From NCBI RefSeq assembly GCF_012911895.1, contig NZ_JAAXCV010000012.1, positions 1 through 64,000 on the forward strand: a stretch of 64,000 nt of DNA, in the 5' to 3' direction. Below, in pieces: positions 26,191-35,267 of the stretch. The stretch's first letter is position 1. The number at the start of each line of letters is the position of its first letter. The notes below the pieces were generated by a model. The model did no database searches, was not told the DNA's origin, and saw nothing but the letters and a program-made list of their open reading frames with translations. The DNA comes from Bacillus sp. RO3. GTDB taxonomy: Bacteria > Bacillota > Bacilli > Bacillales > Bacillaceae_B. The translations under genes and the position numbers were made by a program.

Positions 26191-27072
26191 ATGGATTTTG
26201 GGGCAGTGGGTAGAAAGATTAAAGAGCTTAGAAAAAATAGTGGATTATCCCAGGAAGAATTGGCTGAAGGCATTTGTACTCAGGCACAGATTAGTAAGAT
26301 TGAAAAGGGAGATGTGTTTCCATATGCATCTACTCTATATCAAATTTCACAAAAATTAGGAGTAGATGTCAACTACTTTTTCGACATAGGTACAACTCCC
26401 AGATTGGATTACGTACAAGAAGTCTTTAAGCAACTCCAAATTATGAGGAGAAGTCTTAGGTTTGAAGAAATGATGGACATTGTAAGAACAGAAGAAGACA
26501 ATCCACTATTTCTTCAGAATAAAAAGAATATGCAACTACTCCTTTGGCATAAAGGCATCTATCTTTGGGAGGTTAAAAAAGACGTAGAATCTGCCATCTC
26601 TACGTTAAGAGAGGCTTTAAATATCACACATATTAAGGGTAAAGTCATGTTCGAAAGGGAAATCGAAATCCTCTTAACCATTGGAGGGATTTACTATAAA
26701 GATGAGAATGAGAAGGCCTTGACGGTATTTGAAGAAGCCAAAGGTCATCTTCAAGCGTTACCCCATATAAATGATTATACCATTAAAACAAGATTATTCT
26801 ATAACATGTCCAGAGTGTTAACCAAAATCAATAGGATCCAAGATTCAAATAAATATTGTGAAGATGCCATTAAGTGGTGTTTGAACAAGGATAGTCTATA
26901 TTTACTGGGAGAATTACATTATCAGATCGGATATAATTTAGAGCTGTTGAATCAGCCGAAGAAAGCCAAGAATTTTATGCAGAAAGCACTTATTGTATTT
27001 GAACTGCAGGAAGACAATAAATATATTAATTTTATCAAAAATAAAATAAAAGAATTATCTGATGTTGAATGA
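26191..27072 (+). CDS. PlcR-like RRNPP-family quorum-sensing regulator
   Basis: 293 residues from ATG 26191 (AGGAGAGG just upstream; an earlier in-frame ATG adds 33 residues without a site). Residues 5-60 are an XRE helix-turn-helix (LSQEELAEGICTQAQISKIE, then KGDVFPYASTLYQISQKLGV) very like PlcR. The rest is a series of TPR helices typical of RRNPP receptors, which bind re-imported oligopeptides. PlcR (285 residues) activates exported enzymes and its peptide gene when bound to PapR. The divergent peptide gene ending DLPGWAY is the natural ligand candidate. Confidence 0.82.
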   Translation: MDFGAVGRKIKELRKNSGLSQEELAEGICTQAQISKIEKGDVFPYASTLYQISQKLGVDVNYFFDIGTTPRLDYVQEVFKQLQIMRRSLRFEEMMDIVRTEEDNPLFLQNKKNMQLLLWHKGIYLWEVKKDVESAISTLREALNITHIKGKVMFEREIEILLTIGGIYYKDENEKALTVFEEAKGHLQALPHINDYTIKTRLFYNMSRVLTKINRIQDSNKYCEDAIKWCLNKDSLYLLGELHYQIGYNLELLNQPKKAKNFMQKALIVFELQEDNKYINFIKNKIKELSDVE

Positions 27073-27224
27073 GGGTTTAATCGTTTGGAATGTAAACGAT
27101 TCCAAGTTATATAGTTACGAAAGCACAAATCAATATGACTTAATATTCACTTCCTGCCTTTAAGTAAAAGCTACTTAAGGGGTATAAGGGTGGACCTATA
27201 GTAGATAGGAGGGGGAGTAAATAT

Positions 27225-27917
27225 ATGAGTAAAAAACAAAAAATATGGCTAAAAATAAGCGGTGCCATCTTCATCGTCGGCATTGTCCTTATGATGATCG
27301 CAGCCTACTTCCTCATCCAATCCATAAGAGAAAGCTTCTACCAAAGCTCCTTCGAAAAGAGATATGAATTTACTTCTTTACAAGAAGACGGATCAGTCGA
27401 TACAGTTCAAGTCTTCCATGGGGTGAAAATCAATACCTATGTAGAGGAGGAGAGCGATCCTCCAACGATCATCCTTGAAATAAATGATGAAGAAGAAGCA
27501 GAGTTGAAAGGGTATGAGATAAATGTGGACGATGAAGAAGGTATGAAAGCTTTCTCCGGAGGAATTCAATATAAATTGGTGACCGACACAACATCAGGTA
27601 AAGAAGAATTCATCGTCAGCCTACTTACCTCTCCTGCTAATGAATCAGAATCATCCGCCACATACAGAACCTACACCATCAACGAAAACGGCATCGTTAA
27701 AAAAAGTGACTTCACCACTGAATCAAAATCAAAGCTTGAGACCCAATGGATAAGAGGAATATCCAAAGATACTCATGGATACTATACTGACCTGCCTTAT
27801 CAGGATGGGGGAACGTCATCCCTATGGTTTCTCTCCTTCATGGGATTACTGTTTATGACAGGTGGATTCTGGTTGGGGAGGACATTATTAATCAATAAAA
27901 GTGGAGCAGCAGCTTAA
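27225..27917 (+). CDS. Hypothetical membrane protein with extracytoplasmic domain
   Basis: 230 residues preceded by AGGAGGGGG. Two membrane helices, one near each end (about 13-33 and 203-222), enclose a Glu/Asp/Ser-rich region of about 165 residues containing VDTVQVFHGVKINTYVEEES. The predicted topology puts this region outside the cell. No domain is recognised. It lies between the PlcR-like gene and tagU with its own terminator. Confidence 0.6.
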   Translation: MSKKQKIWLKISGAIFIVGIVLMMIAAYFLIQSIRESFYQSSFEKRYEFTSLQEDGSVDTVQVFHGVKINTYVEEESDPPTIILEINDEEEAELKGYEINVDDEEGMKAFSGGIQYKLVTDTTSGKEEFIVSLLTSPANESESSATYRTYTINENGIVKKSDFTTESKSKLETQWIRGISKDTHGYYTDLPYQDGGTSSLWFLSFMGLLFMTGGFWLGRTLLINKSGAAA

Positions 27918-27936
27918 ACGCCGGCTGTTCTTTTTA
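27904..27936 (+). terminator. Terminator of the 230-residue membrane protein gene
   Basis: GAGCAGC / GGCTGTTC stem overlapping the stop codon, followed by five T. Confidence 0.6.
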
Positions 27937-27944
27937 ACAACTAA

Positions 27945-27978
27945 TAAAAAAACCAGCCCCATATAAACAGGAGCTGGC
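27945..27978 (-). terminator. Terminator of the LCP-family gene
   Basis: On the minus strand CCAGCTCC / GGGGCTGG then seven T. Confidence 0.8.
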
Positions 27979-27984
27979 ATTCCA

Positions 27985-28917
27985 TTAGTCTTCCAAATCC
28001 AGATGATCCTTCAAATCACTCTGCACCTTCTGTTTTTCTGCTTCAGGTACAACATAATAATAAATATTACTGATCATCTGCCCATCGCCAGTGATCTGGC
28101 TCTGAGAAATGTCCTTGGTTGCGCTTTTGTAATTCTTTTGGATATTGACCATCTCGTCTAATGTCAGGTTTGTTTTGATGTTATTTCCGATAGCTCCAAA
28201 AATATCTCCATAGTTCCATAAAGAAGAGACACTGGCTCCTTCTTTAATGACGGCTTGAATCACTTGACGCTGACGTGCCTGACGTCCGAAATCACCACGG
28301 GGGTCTTGTTTCCTCATGCGTGAATAGAGCAGGGCTTCTTCACCGTCCAATGAAATTTGCCCTTCGTTGAACGTTATTCCACTGTACGTGAAGGCGAAAT
28401 CATTGTTGACGGTCACGCCACCGACCGCATTTACGATGTCCTTAAAACCTTCCATGTTGATCTTTGCATAGTAGTCGATTGGAATGTCCAGGAATTCTTC
28501 TACGGTATCCATGGCCATTTCAACCCCGCCAAATGCATAAGCATGGTTAATTTTATCCTCATAGCCTTTACCGACTATATTCACGAGGGTATCCCGGGGG
28601 ATACTCAGCATCTTCGTCGTTTTCTCTTGAGGGTTTACCGTGACGACGATCATCGTATCAGAACGGCCTCTGTCACCTTCCCGTTCATCCACCCCTAATA
28701 ATAACACGGAAAAAGGCTGCTTCTTCTCGAATTCGACCTCTTCTGTCCGCTTCTCGGATTTCGGGCGATCGATTTGTTCATTCATGGTTTCAGCTGTCTT
28801 GTTCAATGAATGATATATGGAATATACGTAGCCTGCGCCAGCGATAAGAAGAAGGAGGAAGACCGCTCCAACGACTTTAGGCCACTTGCGCTTCTTTTGA
28901 TGTTTATCCGCTCTCAA
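27985..28917 (-). CDS. tagU: LytR-CpsA-Psr family wall-polymer ligase (TagU-like)
   Basis: 310 residues from TTG 28917, which has AGGTGGG 6 bases upstream; GTG 28929 lies inside that ribosome site. A basic N-terminus and one membrane helix (about 14-35) are followed by an extracellular LCP domain: FSVLLLGVDEREGDRGRSDT, MLSIPRDTLVNI, INHAYAFGG, VGGVTVNNDFAF, ALLYSRMRKQDPRGDFGRQARQ. These Asp/Arg clusters bind the polyprenyl-pyrophosphate head. LCP enzymes attach teichoic acids or other anionic polymers to peptidoglycan, so it may serve the polymer cluster 4 kb downstream. Confidence 0.9.
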   Translation of the reverse strand: MRADKHQKKRKWPKVVGAVFLLLLIAGAGYVYSIYHSLNKTAETMNEQIDRPKSEKRTEEVEFEKKQPFSVLLLGVDEREGDRGRSDTMIVVTVNPQEKTTKMLSIPRDTLVNIVGKGYEDKINHAYAFGGVEMAMDTVEEFLDIPIDYYAKINMEGFKDIVNAVGGVTVNNDFAFTYSGITFNEGQISLDGEEALLYSRMRKQDPRGDFGRQARQRQVIQAVIKEGASVSSLWNYGDIFGAIGNNIKTNLTLDEMVNIQKNYKSATKDISQSQITGDGQMISNIYYYVVPEAEKQKVQSDLKDHLDLED

Positions 28918-29113
28918 ATTGTTTCCCACCTAGTAATCATAAATTTTACACATAAGAAAAATATACTAGAAAAAGATGAAAAAAGAAATACATTAGTAAA
29001 ATTTTGTCTGCCCCTGACAGGAAGGAAAGGTTATTGGAATAAATTGTCGAATAGGTCCCTCTGAGTTGGATTCATTTGGTACAATGATAAAGAAGAAAAA
29101 GAGGGGGGATACT

Positions 29114-30859
29114 TTGACTAAGAAACTGGGAATCATCATGATTTTACTCATCCTGGCCTTCAGCTGGATGGAAACGGACAGGATAAAGGCGAATACCAAT
29201 GTACAACGTATAAGTGGAGAAAACAGATATGATACGGCAAGTTGGATTTCCATGTGGGGATGGAATCAGTCAGACGAGATTGTACTCGCAAGTGGAGAAA
29301 CATTTCCTGACGCACTGGCCGGGGGACCCCTTGCATATCAATTGGATGCCCCTATATTACTGACATATAAGCATCGATTACCGATTGATACAAAAGAAAG
29401 AATTCAAGAGTTGAAAGCGAAGCATGTATACATATTAGGCGGGGTGGGGGCCATTGACTCAGCCGTGGAGATTCAATTAAGAGAACTAGGGATGAAGATT
29501 ACCAGAATTGGAGGCGACGATCGTTTCCAAACTGCTGCCAAGATAGCGGCATACCTGCCTTCAGACAAAGTCGTCGTGGCAAACGGCCGGAACTTTCCTG
29601 ATGCCCTGGCTGTGGCACCCTATGCGGCAAAGAATGAAATCCCCATTGTTCTGACCGAATCCACCCGCCTGCCGCAGGCTACAAAACAAATCGTGAATGA
29701 AAAGAAAACCACTATATTAATAGGAGGAGAAGGAGTTGTTTCTTCCGATGTCGCTTCGAAACTTCCTTCTTATACCCGGTATGGCGGTGTGAATCGTTAT
29801 GAAACAGCCAGGAAGATCATTGAAGGTCTTCCCCTGGAAAAGGATCAAGCCTTTGTTGCAACGGGAACGAATTTTGCCGATGCACTGTCCGGATCTGTAC
29901 TGGCAGCAAAAAAAGGTGCACCGATTCTTTTAGTTGAAAAGGATAAAATACCTTCTCCGATGAAAGATCTAGTAAACTCGTATGGGAGATTTTCCATATT
30001 GGGAGGTGCGAATGCCATATCTTCCGTCGTAAAGGAACGATTAATCGGCAGCACGGAAGAATTTCAGTTCCAGGGAGTTCATGTGAATGCCTCCGAAGCA
30101 TTAGTACGTTCTACTTTGGGGAGTCCCCAGCGCGTCGATGAAAGTCGATTCAGCTTTGACTGGCACGTATATAATAAGGATCCGAAGAAGTATATTCAAT
30201 ATGGTGTCTTCGATGGCAGAGTAGTGTCCGTCTATTCCAACTCGGATAGCTGGGTATCGAAAGCCGGAATTAAGCTTGGATTGGGGAAAGGACAGGCAGA
30301 GACCCTTATGGCACAAATAGGCGCGGTCCATGATCAGGCAAACGACTATTACCATAATGGCATGCTCATACGCCTCTATTATGATCAACATGATGAAAAC
30401 ACGCTGTCGGGAATATTCATCATAAGGGAAGATTTCACCATGACCAACCCGGATGTGAATAAAGCAGATTTAAGAAGCAGCTTGGAGAAGCAGATTCTCG
30501 ATCAAGCAAATGCATTACGGGCACGCCATCTCGTTGCGCCTCTTCAGGCGGATGCAAAGGCAGGGGATGTGGCAAGGTCCCACAGTAAAGATATGGCGGT
30601 CAGGAACTTCTTCAGCCACGATAACCCTGATGGTCTTTCACCGTTTCAGCGGATGGACCAGGCAAGAATCTCCTATTCTTCAGCAGGAGAAAACATCGCG
30701 GCCGGTCAGTTCAATGCGTTGGAAGTGCATAATGACTGGGTCAACTCATCCGGTCACCGCAAAAACATCCTAAGCCCCCTCTACAAGAGACTCGGGGTGG
30801 GAGTCCATTTAGGCGGGGAGTATGGCGTGTACTATACCGAGAATTTCTATACCCCATGA
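29114..30859 (+). CDS. Secreted protein with three CWB2 repeats, CAP-associated and CAP/SCP domains
   Basis: 581 residues from TTG 29114 (AGGGGGGAT 5 bases upstream). A signal peptide (about 1-26) is followed by three cell-wall-binding repeat 2 units (about 30-330: ISGENRYDTASW, ASGETFPDALAGGPLAY, VYILGGVGAI and two more cycles), a CAP-associated domain (about 335-460) and a C-terminal CAP/SCP-PR1 domain with ARSHSKDMAVRNFFSHDNPDG, YSSAGENIA and WVNSSGHRKNIL. CWB2 holds proteins on anionic wall polymers; the role of the bacterial CAP domain is not settled. Confidence 0.88.
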   Translation: MTKKLGIIMILLILAFSWMETDRIKANTNVQRISGENRYDTASWISMWGWNQSDEIVLASGETFPDALAGGPLAYQLDAPILLTYKHRLPIDTKERIQELKAKHVYILGGVGAIDSAVEIQLRELGMKITRIGGDDRFQTAAKIAAYLPSDKVVVANGRNFPDALAVAPYAAKNEIPIVLTESTRLPQATKQIVNEKKTTILIGGEGVVSSDVASKLPSYTRYGGVNRYETARKIIEGLPLEKDQAFVATGTNFADALSGSVLAAKKGAPILLVEKDKIPSPMKDLVNSYGRFSILGGANAISSVVKERLIGSTEEFQFQGVHVNASEALVRSTLGSPQRVDESRFSFDWHVYNKDPKKYIQYGVFDGRVVSVYSNSDSWVSKAGIKLGLGKGQAETLMAQIGAVHDQANDYYHNGMLIRLYYDQHDENTLSGIFIIREDFTMTNPDVNKADLRSSLEKQILDQANALRARHLVAPLQADAKAGDVARSHSKDMAVRNFFSHDNPDGLSPFQRMDQARISYSSAGENIAAGQFNALEVHNDWVNSSGHRKNILSPLYKRLGVGVHLGGEYGVYYTENFYTP

Positions 30860-30862
30860 AAA

Positions 30863-30892
30863 AATCCCCCTGTGACGACGTCATGGGGGGAT
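30863..30892. terminator. Bidirectional terminator between CAP and LysM genes
   Basis: AATCCCCCTGTGAC / GTCATGGGGGGATT stem with a 3-base loop and A/T tracts on both sides; the two genes converge on it. Confidence 0.83.
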
Positions 30893-30898
30893 TCTATT

Positions 30899-32146
30899 CT
30901 ATAACTCATAAAATCTCTTAAATCCATCGAACTTGGATTTCCAGTATGAATTATCCAAGCTGGTGATTTGTACACCATGATCTCCTGCATGAATGAATTC
31001 ATTATTCCCTAAATAAATGCCTAAGTGAGAAATGCCTTTTTTATATGTATTTTCGAAGAAAACAAGATCTCCAGGCTGCGGAGTATTCACGTAATAAGAA
31101 CGGCTGTAATACCCTTCACTGTTCAGGCGCTTGATACTGTCCGCCCCTGCTTCTTTGAACACATAATAGATGAATCCGCTGCAATCAAATCCACCTGGCA
31201 AAGAGCCTCCCCATACATACGGAGTCCCCATATGAGACGTTGCCTCACTTAATAATTTATCAATACTGAAGGAAGCGGGTGTTCCTGGCTTATCCTGCTT
31301 TGGCGGAGAGGCCACTGGTTTCTTCCCTGCCTTAACTTGAAGGACCTGTCCGACCTGCAAGAAGTCATTCTTGAGTCCGTTCCAGCTTTTCAACTCCGCC
31401 ACTGAAACATCGAACTTCATACTGATATGGGACAATGTATCCCCGGACTGTACCGTATACGACTGCTGACCGGTCGCCGGTTTAGGTTTAGCAGGTGAAG
31501 GAGCTGCAGGGGCCGGGGCTTGTCCGTTCCCTTTGGAAACCTTTAACACCTGTCCTGGATAAATCAGATGTCCCTTTAATCCATTCCAGGAAGTCAACTC
31601 ACTCACCGATACAGAGTGGGCAAGGGCGATTTTCCCAAGGGTATCACCGGATTTCACGGTGTACGTTGAGTGCTCCTTTGGTTGTGCTGGCTTAGGTGCC
31701 GGTGCAGGCGTAGGAGCAGGGGAGGAGGCAGATGCCTTTGAAACCTTAAGGACCTGTCCAGGATAGATCAAATGATTCTTAATTCCATTCCAACTCGATA
31801 AATCCGAAACCGATACAGAATGGGCAAGAGCGATCTGTCCAAGCGTATCCCCAGATTTAACGATATAGGTCTTTTTGCCTTCGTTCTTATTGCTCTCTGC
31901 TTTCTTTGGTGGAGAAGTAGGACTGGTCGATCCGCTTTGTGCAACCTTCAACAGCTGGTTAGGGTAGATCAGCTCTGACTGCAGCTTATTCCAGCTCTTC
32001 AGGTTCGAAACCGTCGTATCGTACTCTCGTGCGATGGTCCATAAGGAATCACCGGCTTCTACCTTATGGGTGCTTGCGGCCGCATAACTAACAAAGGAAG
32101 AGGAAAGAACAGCCGTAGCTGCTACAGTGGTCAGGGTCTTTTTCAC
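30899..32146 (-). CDS. LysM (x4) NlpC/P60 D,L-endopeptidase
   Basis: 415 residues. Signal peptide (about 1-25), then four LysM peptidoglycan-binding modules starting near 26, 92, 159 and 230 (each with V.(S/A)GDTL..IA and WN.L...LIYPGQ.LKV), joined by Pro/Ala-rich linkers. The C-terminal NlpC/P60 domain (about 300-415) has DCSGF (catalytic Cys), SHLGIYLGN (His) and HAGDHGV. It cleaves the gamma-D-Glu-diaminopimelate bond and acts in cell separation, like LytF/CwlS/LytE. It is monocistronic. Confidence 0.93.
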   Translation of the reverse strand: MKKTLTTVAATAVLSSSFVSYAAASTHKVEAGDSLWTIAREYDTTVSNLKSWNKLQSELIYPNQLLKVAQSGSTSPTSPPKKAESNKNEGKKTYIVKSGDTLGQIALAHSVSVSDLSSWNGIKNHLIYPGQVLKVSKASASSPAPTPAPAPKPAQPKEHSTYTVKSGDTLGKIALAHSVSVSELTSWNGLKGHLIYPGQVLKVSKGNGQAPAPAAPSPAKPKPATGQQSYTVQSGDTLSHISMKFDVSVAELKSWNGLKNDFLQVGQVLQVKAGKKPVASPPKQDKPGTPASFSIDKLLSEATSHMGTPYVWGGSLPGGFDCSGFIYYVFKEAGADSIKRLNSEGYYSRSYYVNTPQPGDLVFFENTYKKGISHLGIYLGNNEFIHAGDHGVQITSLDNSYWKSKFDGFKRFYEL

Positions 32147-32700
32147 GAATATTTCTCCTTTATTGTCATAGTTTGGTAGATAATACTGTCATTTTATCAC
32201 ATTAAAGGGAGAATGAGAGGGAAAAGTTTTCAATTTACTAGTAAAATTTACCCGTTTGTATTTCTTTTGTGGTAATATCTAGTAATTATGGAATTCGTGT
32301 TAATCTAATGGGATTTTTATAGTTTAATATATGTAACAAATAGTTTCATTTATGTTAAATATATTACAGGAATCGACTGGAAATAACCCTATAATATGAT
32401 ATAATATGACAGGATTTTTAATAAACGGACCCAAATGACACATTGCAACTGATTGCTCCATCATCTTACGCAATCAGTTGTTTTGTAATGTGCTCTCTTT
32501 CACAAAGAAAATGAGAATAAGAATCCTATATGAGTAAATGTAAGGTGAGTCTAAAGTGTGAAAGTAGGCAATCCGATATATATACCAAGATGCTCTTGTA
32601 GTGCATATAGTCGAATCAAAGATTTATTTTATAAGAATCAAGATTAAAGAGATTATGGGAAATGGAAACAATTATTGAAGGAAAGTATTGGTGGGGTTGA
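32147..32700. other. Long AT-rich leader region of the wall-polymer operon
   Basis: No credible gene in 550 bases. It holds overlapping TATAAT-like boxes around 32391-32406 and the hairpin at 32439-32492. The first glycosyltransferase ATG follows a modest GGTGGGG site. Confidence 0.5.
32439..32492 (+). promoter_or_regulatory. Large hairpin in the leader of the polymer operon
   Basis: CAACTGATTGC (32446-32456) pairs perfectly with GCAATCAGTTG (32470-32480) and is followed by TTTTGT; outer CACATT / AATGTG can also pair. It lies 210 bases before the first gene, so it could be an attenuator or mark the end of an upstream short RNA. Confidence 0.5.
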
Positions 32701-33942
32701 ATGAAGAAGATATTAATCATTTCACAAAATTTCTATCCGGAAATCGGCAGTGCGGGCAACAGGATGAAAAATATCTTCTTGCTGTTAAAGAAGCGTGGCT
32801 ATGATGTTGATATGTTAACAACAGAACCTACTTATCCTACTAAGAAAATCTATGAAAATGAAGAATTCTGGGATGACCCTTCTATTAATGAATATGAATC
32901 TTCTATTAATAGGATAAAAATCAGGGATAGAAAATATTCCAGGGGGATATTTAACCGATTATTATTTTATTTGGAAATGTACTTTAAGTTTATGGTGGAA
33001 GTATTCATTAACCGCTCCAAGTATGATGTGGTGTTAGTCACCTCCCCTGCTATATTCGTAGCGATGGTGGGAGTCATGGCGAAATGGAGATTCAGGTCCA
33101 AGCTGATATTGGATGTGCGGGATCTATGGCCGGAATCATTGAAAGGCGTTGGTGTGTTTAACTATAAATGGATACTCGCCTTTTTTAATAAGGTAGAAAA
33201 GTTTATATATAAATCGTCCGATGAGATCATCATTAATAGTCGGGGCTTTAAGGATCATATTGTGAACAAGCGTAACATTGATCCATCAAAACTTTCGTTT
33301 ATGCCCAATGCTGCAAGAGTTGAAGAAATCAGGTCAAACATAACCAGTACGGATCGTTTTAAAGTCATATACGCAGGGAACATTGGATTAGCTCAAGATG
33401 GGGAGTTATTGATTGAGTTAGCAAAAGAACTTCGAAAGAAAGATATCGATTTCAGCATTATTGGTTATGGGTTGAAAAGACAAGAAGTTTACGATCAGAT
33501 CAAGAAACATAACCTGTCAAATGTTACATTTATTTCCCCTAAAACGCGCAGAGAGTGCCTTCAAATTATCTCTCAGCACCATGCAGGAATCGTTACTCTG
33601 AATAATAAGTCGGTGTTCGAAACGGTTCTCCCGGGAAAAGTGATCGATTATATGACGTGTGGGGTACCTATTGTAGCGGCTGTGTCAGGGTATTCAAAAG
33701 AGGTCATTGAGGATGAACATGTAGGATTTGCAGTAGAGGATAGAGACAGTCAGAAGCTGGTCGATCTAATAGAGTTTCTCCAGAAAAATAAAAAAGTACT
33801 CAATGAAATGTCTCAGAATGGTAATAAATATGTAAAGAAAAATTTCAATTGGGATGCTAACATAGACACATTGGTGAATGTGATTGATAAATTGATATAT
33901 TCAAAAAAATACAATGAACAAGGTAAGGTTAAAAACATATGA
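32701..33942 (+). CDS. Family 4 glycosyltransferase
   Basis: 413 residues, cytoplasmic. N-terminal Rossmann domain starting ILIISQNFYPEIGSAGNRM, with LILDVRDLWPESLKGVG, then the GT4 donor domain with KVIYAGNIGLAQDGELLIE and the E-x7-E region (FETVLPGKVIDYMTCGVPIVA). It resembles WcaI/WbuB-type transferases for polysaccharides or lipid-linked oligosaccharides. The stop overlaps the next start by 4 bases. First gene of the polymer operon. Confidence 0.85.
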   Translation: MKKILIISQNFYPEIGSAGNRMKNIFLLLKKRGYDVDMLTTEPTYPTKKIYENEEFWDDPSINEYESSINRIKIRDRKYSRGIFNRLLFYLEMYFKFMVEVFINRSKYDVVLVTSPAIFVAMVGVMAKWRFRSKLILDVRDLWPESLKGVGVFNYKWILAFFNKVEKFIYKSSDEIIINSRGFKDHIVNKRNIDPSKLSFMPNAARVEEIRSNITSTDRFKVIYAGNIGLAQDGELLIELAKELRKKDIDFSIIGYGLKRQEVYDQIKKHNLSNVTFISPKTRRECLQIISQHHAGIVTLNNKSVFETVLPGKVIDYMTCGVPIVAAVSGYSKEVIEDEHVGFAVEDRDSQKLVDLIEFLQKNKKVLNEMSQNGNKYVKKNFNWDANIDTLVNVIDKLIYSKKYNEQGKVKNI

Positions 33943-35237
33943 AAAAAAACGTATGTATGTTTGTTTGGAATCATTTCACTAACGATGCCCGAGTCATGAG
34001 AGAATGTACAGCATTATCACAAAATCATTACAAGGTAGACCTAATATGCATAGATGATCCAAAAGATGATAGCATAAACAGATTCGAAGAAATGAATCCT
34101 AACTTCAATGTGTATAGAGTGAGAAGATACCCACTCCTATTGGAGCTGCTTCAAAAAGTTTATCAAATAAGTTTGAAGAACAAGATGATTGGATTCCTGC
34201 TTTTATTGTCCTGGCTTGCATCAGCGTTTGTTGCGCCATTCATCGTACTGCCTGTTAGCGGACTGCTGTTTTTGTTGTGGCGTACTAAATTACGTGTTGT
34301 ATGGATTAGAGGAAGCATCATCTTAAGAATGATTGCCAGAGGATGGCAGAGAAAATACGATATTTATCACTCTAATGACCTTAATACCCTTCCTCAAGGG
34401 TATATATGCGCGAAATGGAGAATAAATAGAAAGAAATTAGTGTACGACTCTCATGAAGTTCAGACTAGTCGAACAGGCTATGATAGTGGTATTTATGGGA
34501 AAATGGAAGGTTTTCTGATTAATAAGATTGATAGTATGATTGTGGAAAACCACACAAGAGCAAAATATAATGAGGATTTATATGGGTTTTATCCAGGAGT
34601 GGTGTATAACTACCCATTTAAGCAGCAAGAGAGTGTAATAGAGGATGAGAAAGTGGATCTTCATGAATTATTAAATTTACCCAAGGATGAGAAAATCCTC
34701 CTATACCAAGGTGGAATACAGACTGGAAGGGGATTGGAGAATCTCGTGAAAGCAGTTCCTCTCTTTAGTGAAGGAACTCTTGTCTTTATAGGTGATGGCC
34801 GTATAAAACCCACCTTATTAAAGATGGTCGAAGAGCTGAATCTACAACATCGGGTGAAATTCATCCCTAAAGTTCCGTTGAAAGAGTTACCTAAATATAC
34901 AAGGAATGCATATTTAGGCTTTCAAGTTTTAAATAATGTATGTTTTAATCACTATTCTGCCTCATCAAACAAATTGTTTGAATATATGATGAGCGGAGTA
35001 CCGGTAGTTGCCTGTAGTTTTCCCGAAATTAAAAAAGTGGTTGAGGAAAACCAACTGGGCCTTTGTGTAGATTCACACAATCATGTAGAAATTTCCAAAG
35101 CTGTAAACATACTGTTGAAAGATGTTGAACTTCGGAATAAGATGAGTCAAAATAGTAAAAGTGCAAGCAGAACGTATAATTGGGATTTAGAAAAACAAAA
35201 TTTCTATACTATTTACGATCGCTTATATATAAGCTGA
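33939..35237 (+). CDS. Family 4 glycosyltransferase
   Basis: 432 residues. The N-terminal domain has CMFVWNHFTNDARVMREC and YDIYHSNDLNTLPQGYI, with a hydrophobic stretch (about 85-115) that may dip into the membrane. The donor domain has ILLYQGGIQTGRGLENLVKA, FIGDGRIKP and YSASSNKLFEYMMSGVPVVA (E-x7-E region). It is translationally coupled to the preceding transferase. Sugar and acceptor are not predictable by eye. Confidence 0.84.
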   Translation: MKKNVCMFVWNHFTNDARVMRECTALSQNHYKVDLICIDDPKDDSINRFEEMNPNFNVYRVRRYPLLLELLQKVYQISLKNKMIGFLLLLSWLASAFVAPFIVLPVSGLLFLLWRTKLRVVWIRGSIILRMIARGWQRKYDIYHSNDLNTLPQGYICAKWRINRKKLVYDSHEVQTSRTGYDSGIYGKMEGFLINKIDSMIVENHTRAKYNEDLYGFYPGVVYNYPFKQQESVIEDEKVDLHELLNLPKDEKILLYQGGIQTGRGLENLVKAVPLFSEGTLVFIGDGRIKPTLLKMVEELNLQHRVKFIPKVPLKELPKYTRNAYLGFQVLNNVCFNHYSASSNKLFEYMMSGVPVVACSFPEIKKVVEENQLGLCVDSHNHVEISKAVNILLKDVELRNKMSQNSKSASRTYNWDLEKQNFYTIYDRLYIS

Positions 35238-35267
35238 AAAAATATAACGTTGGAGGAATCAATCAAT

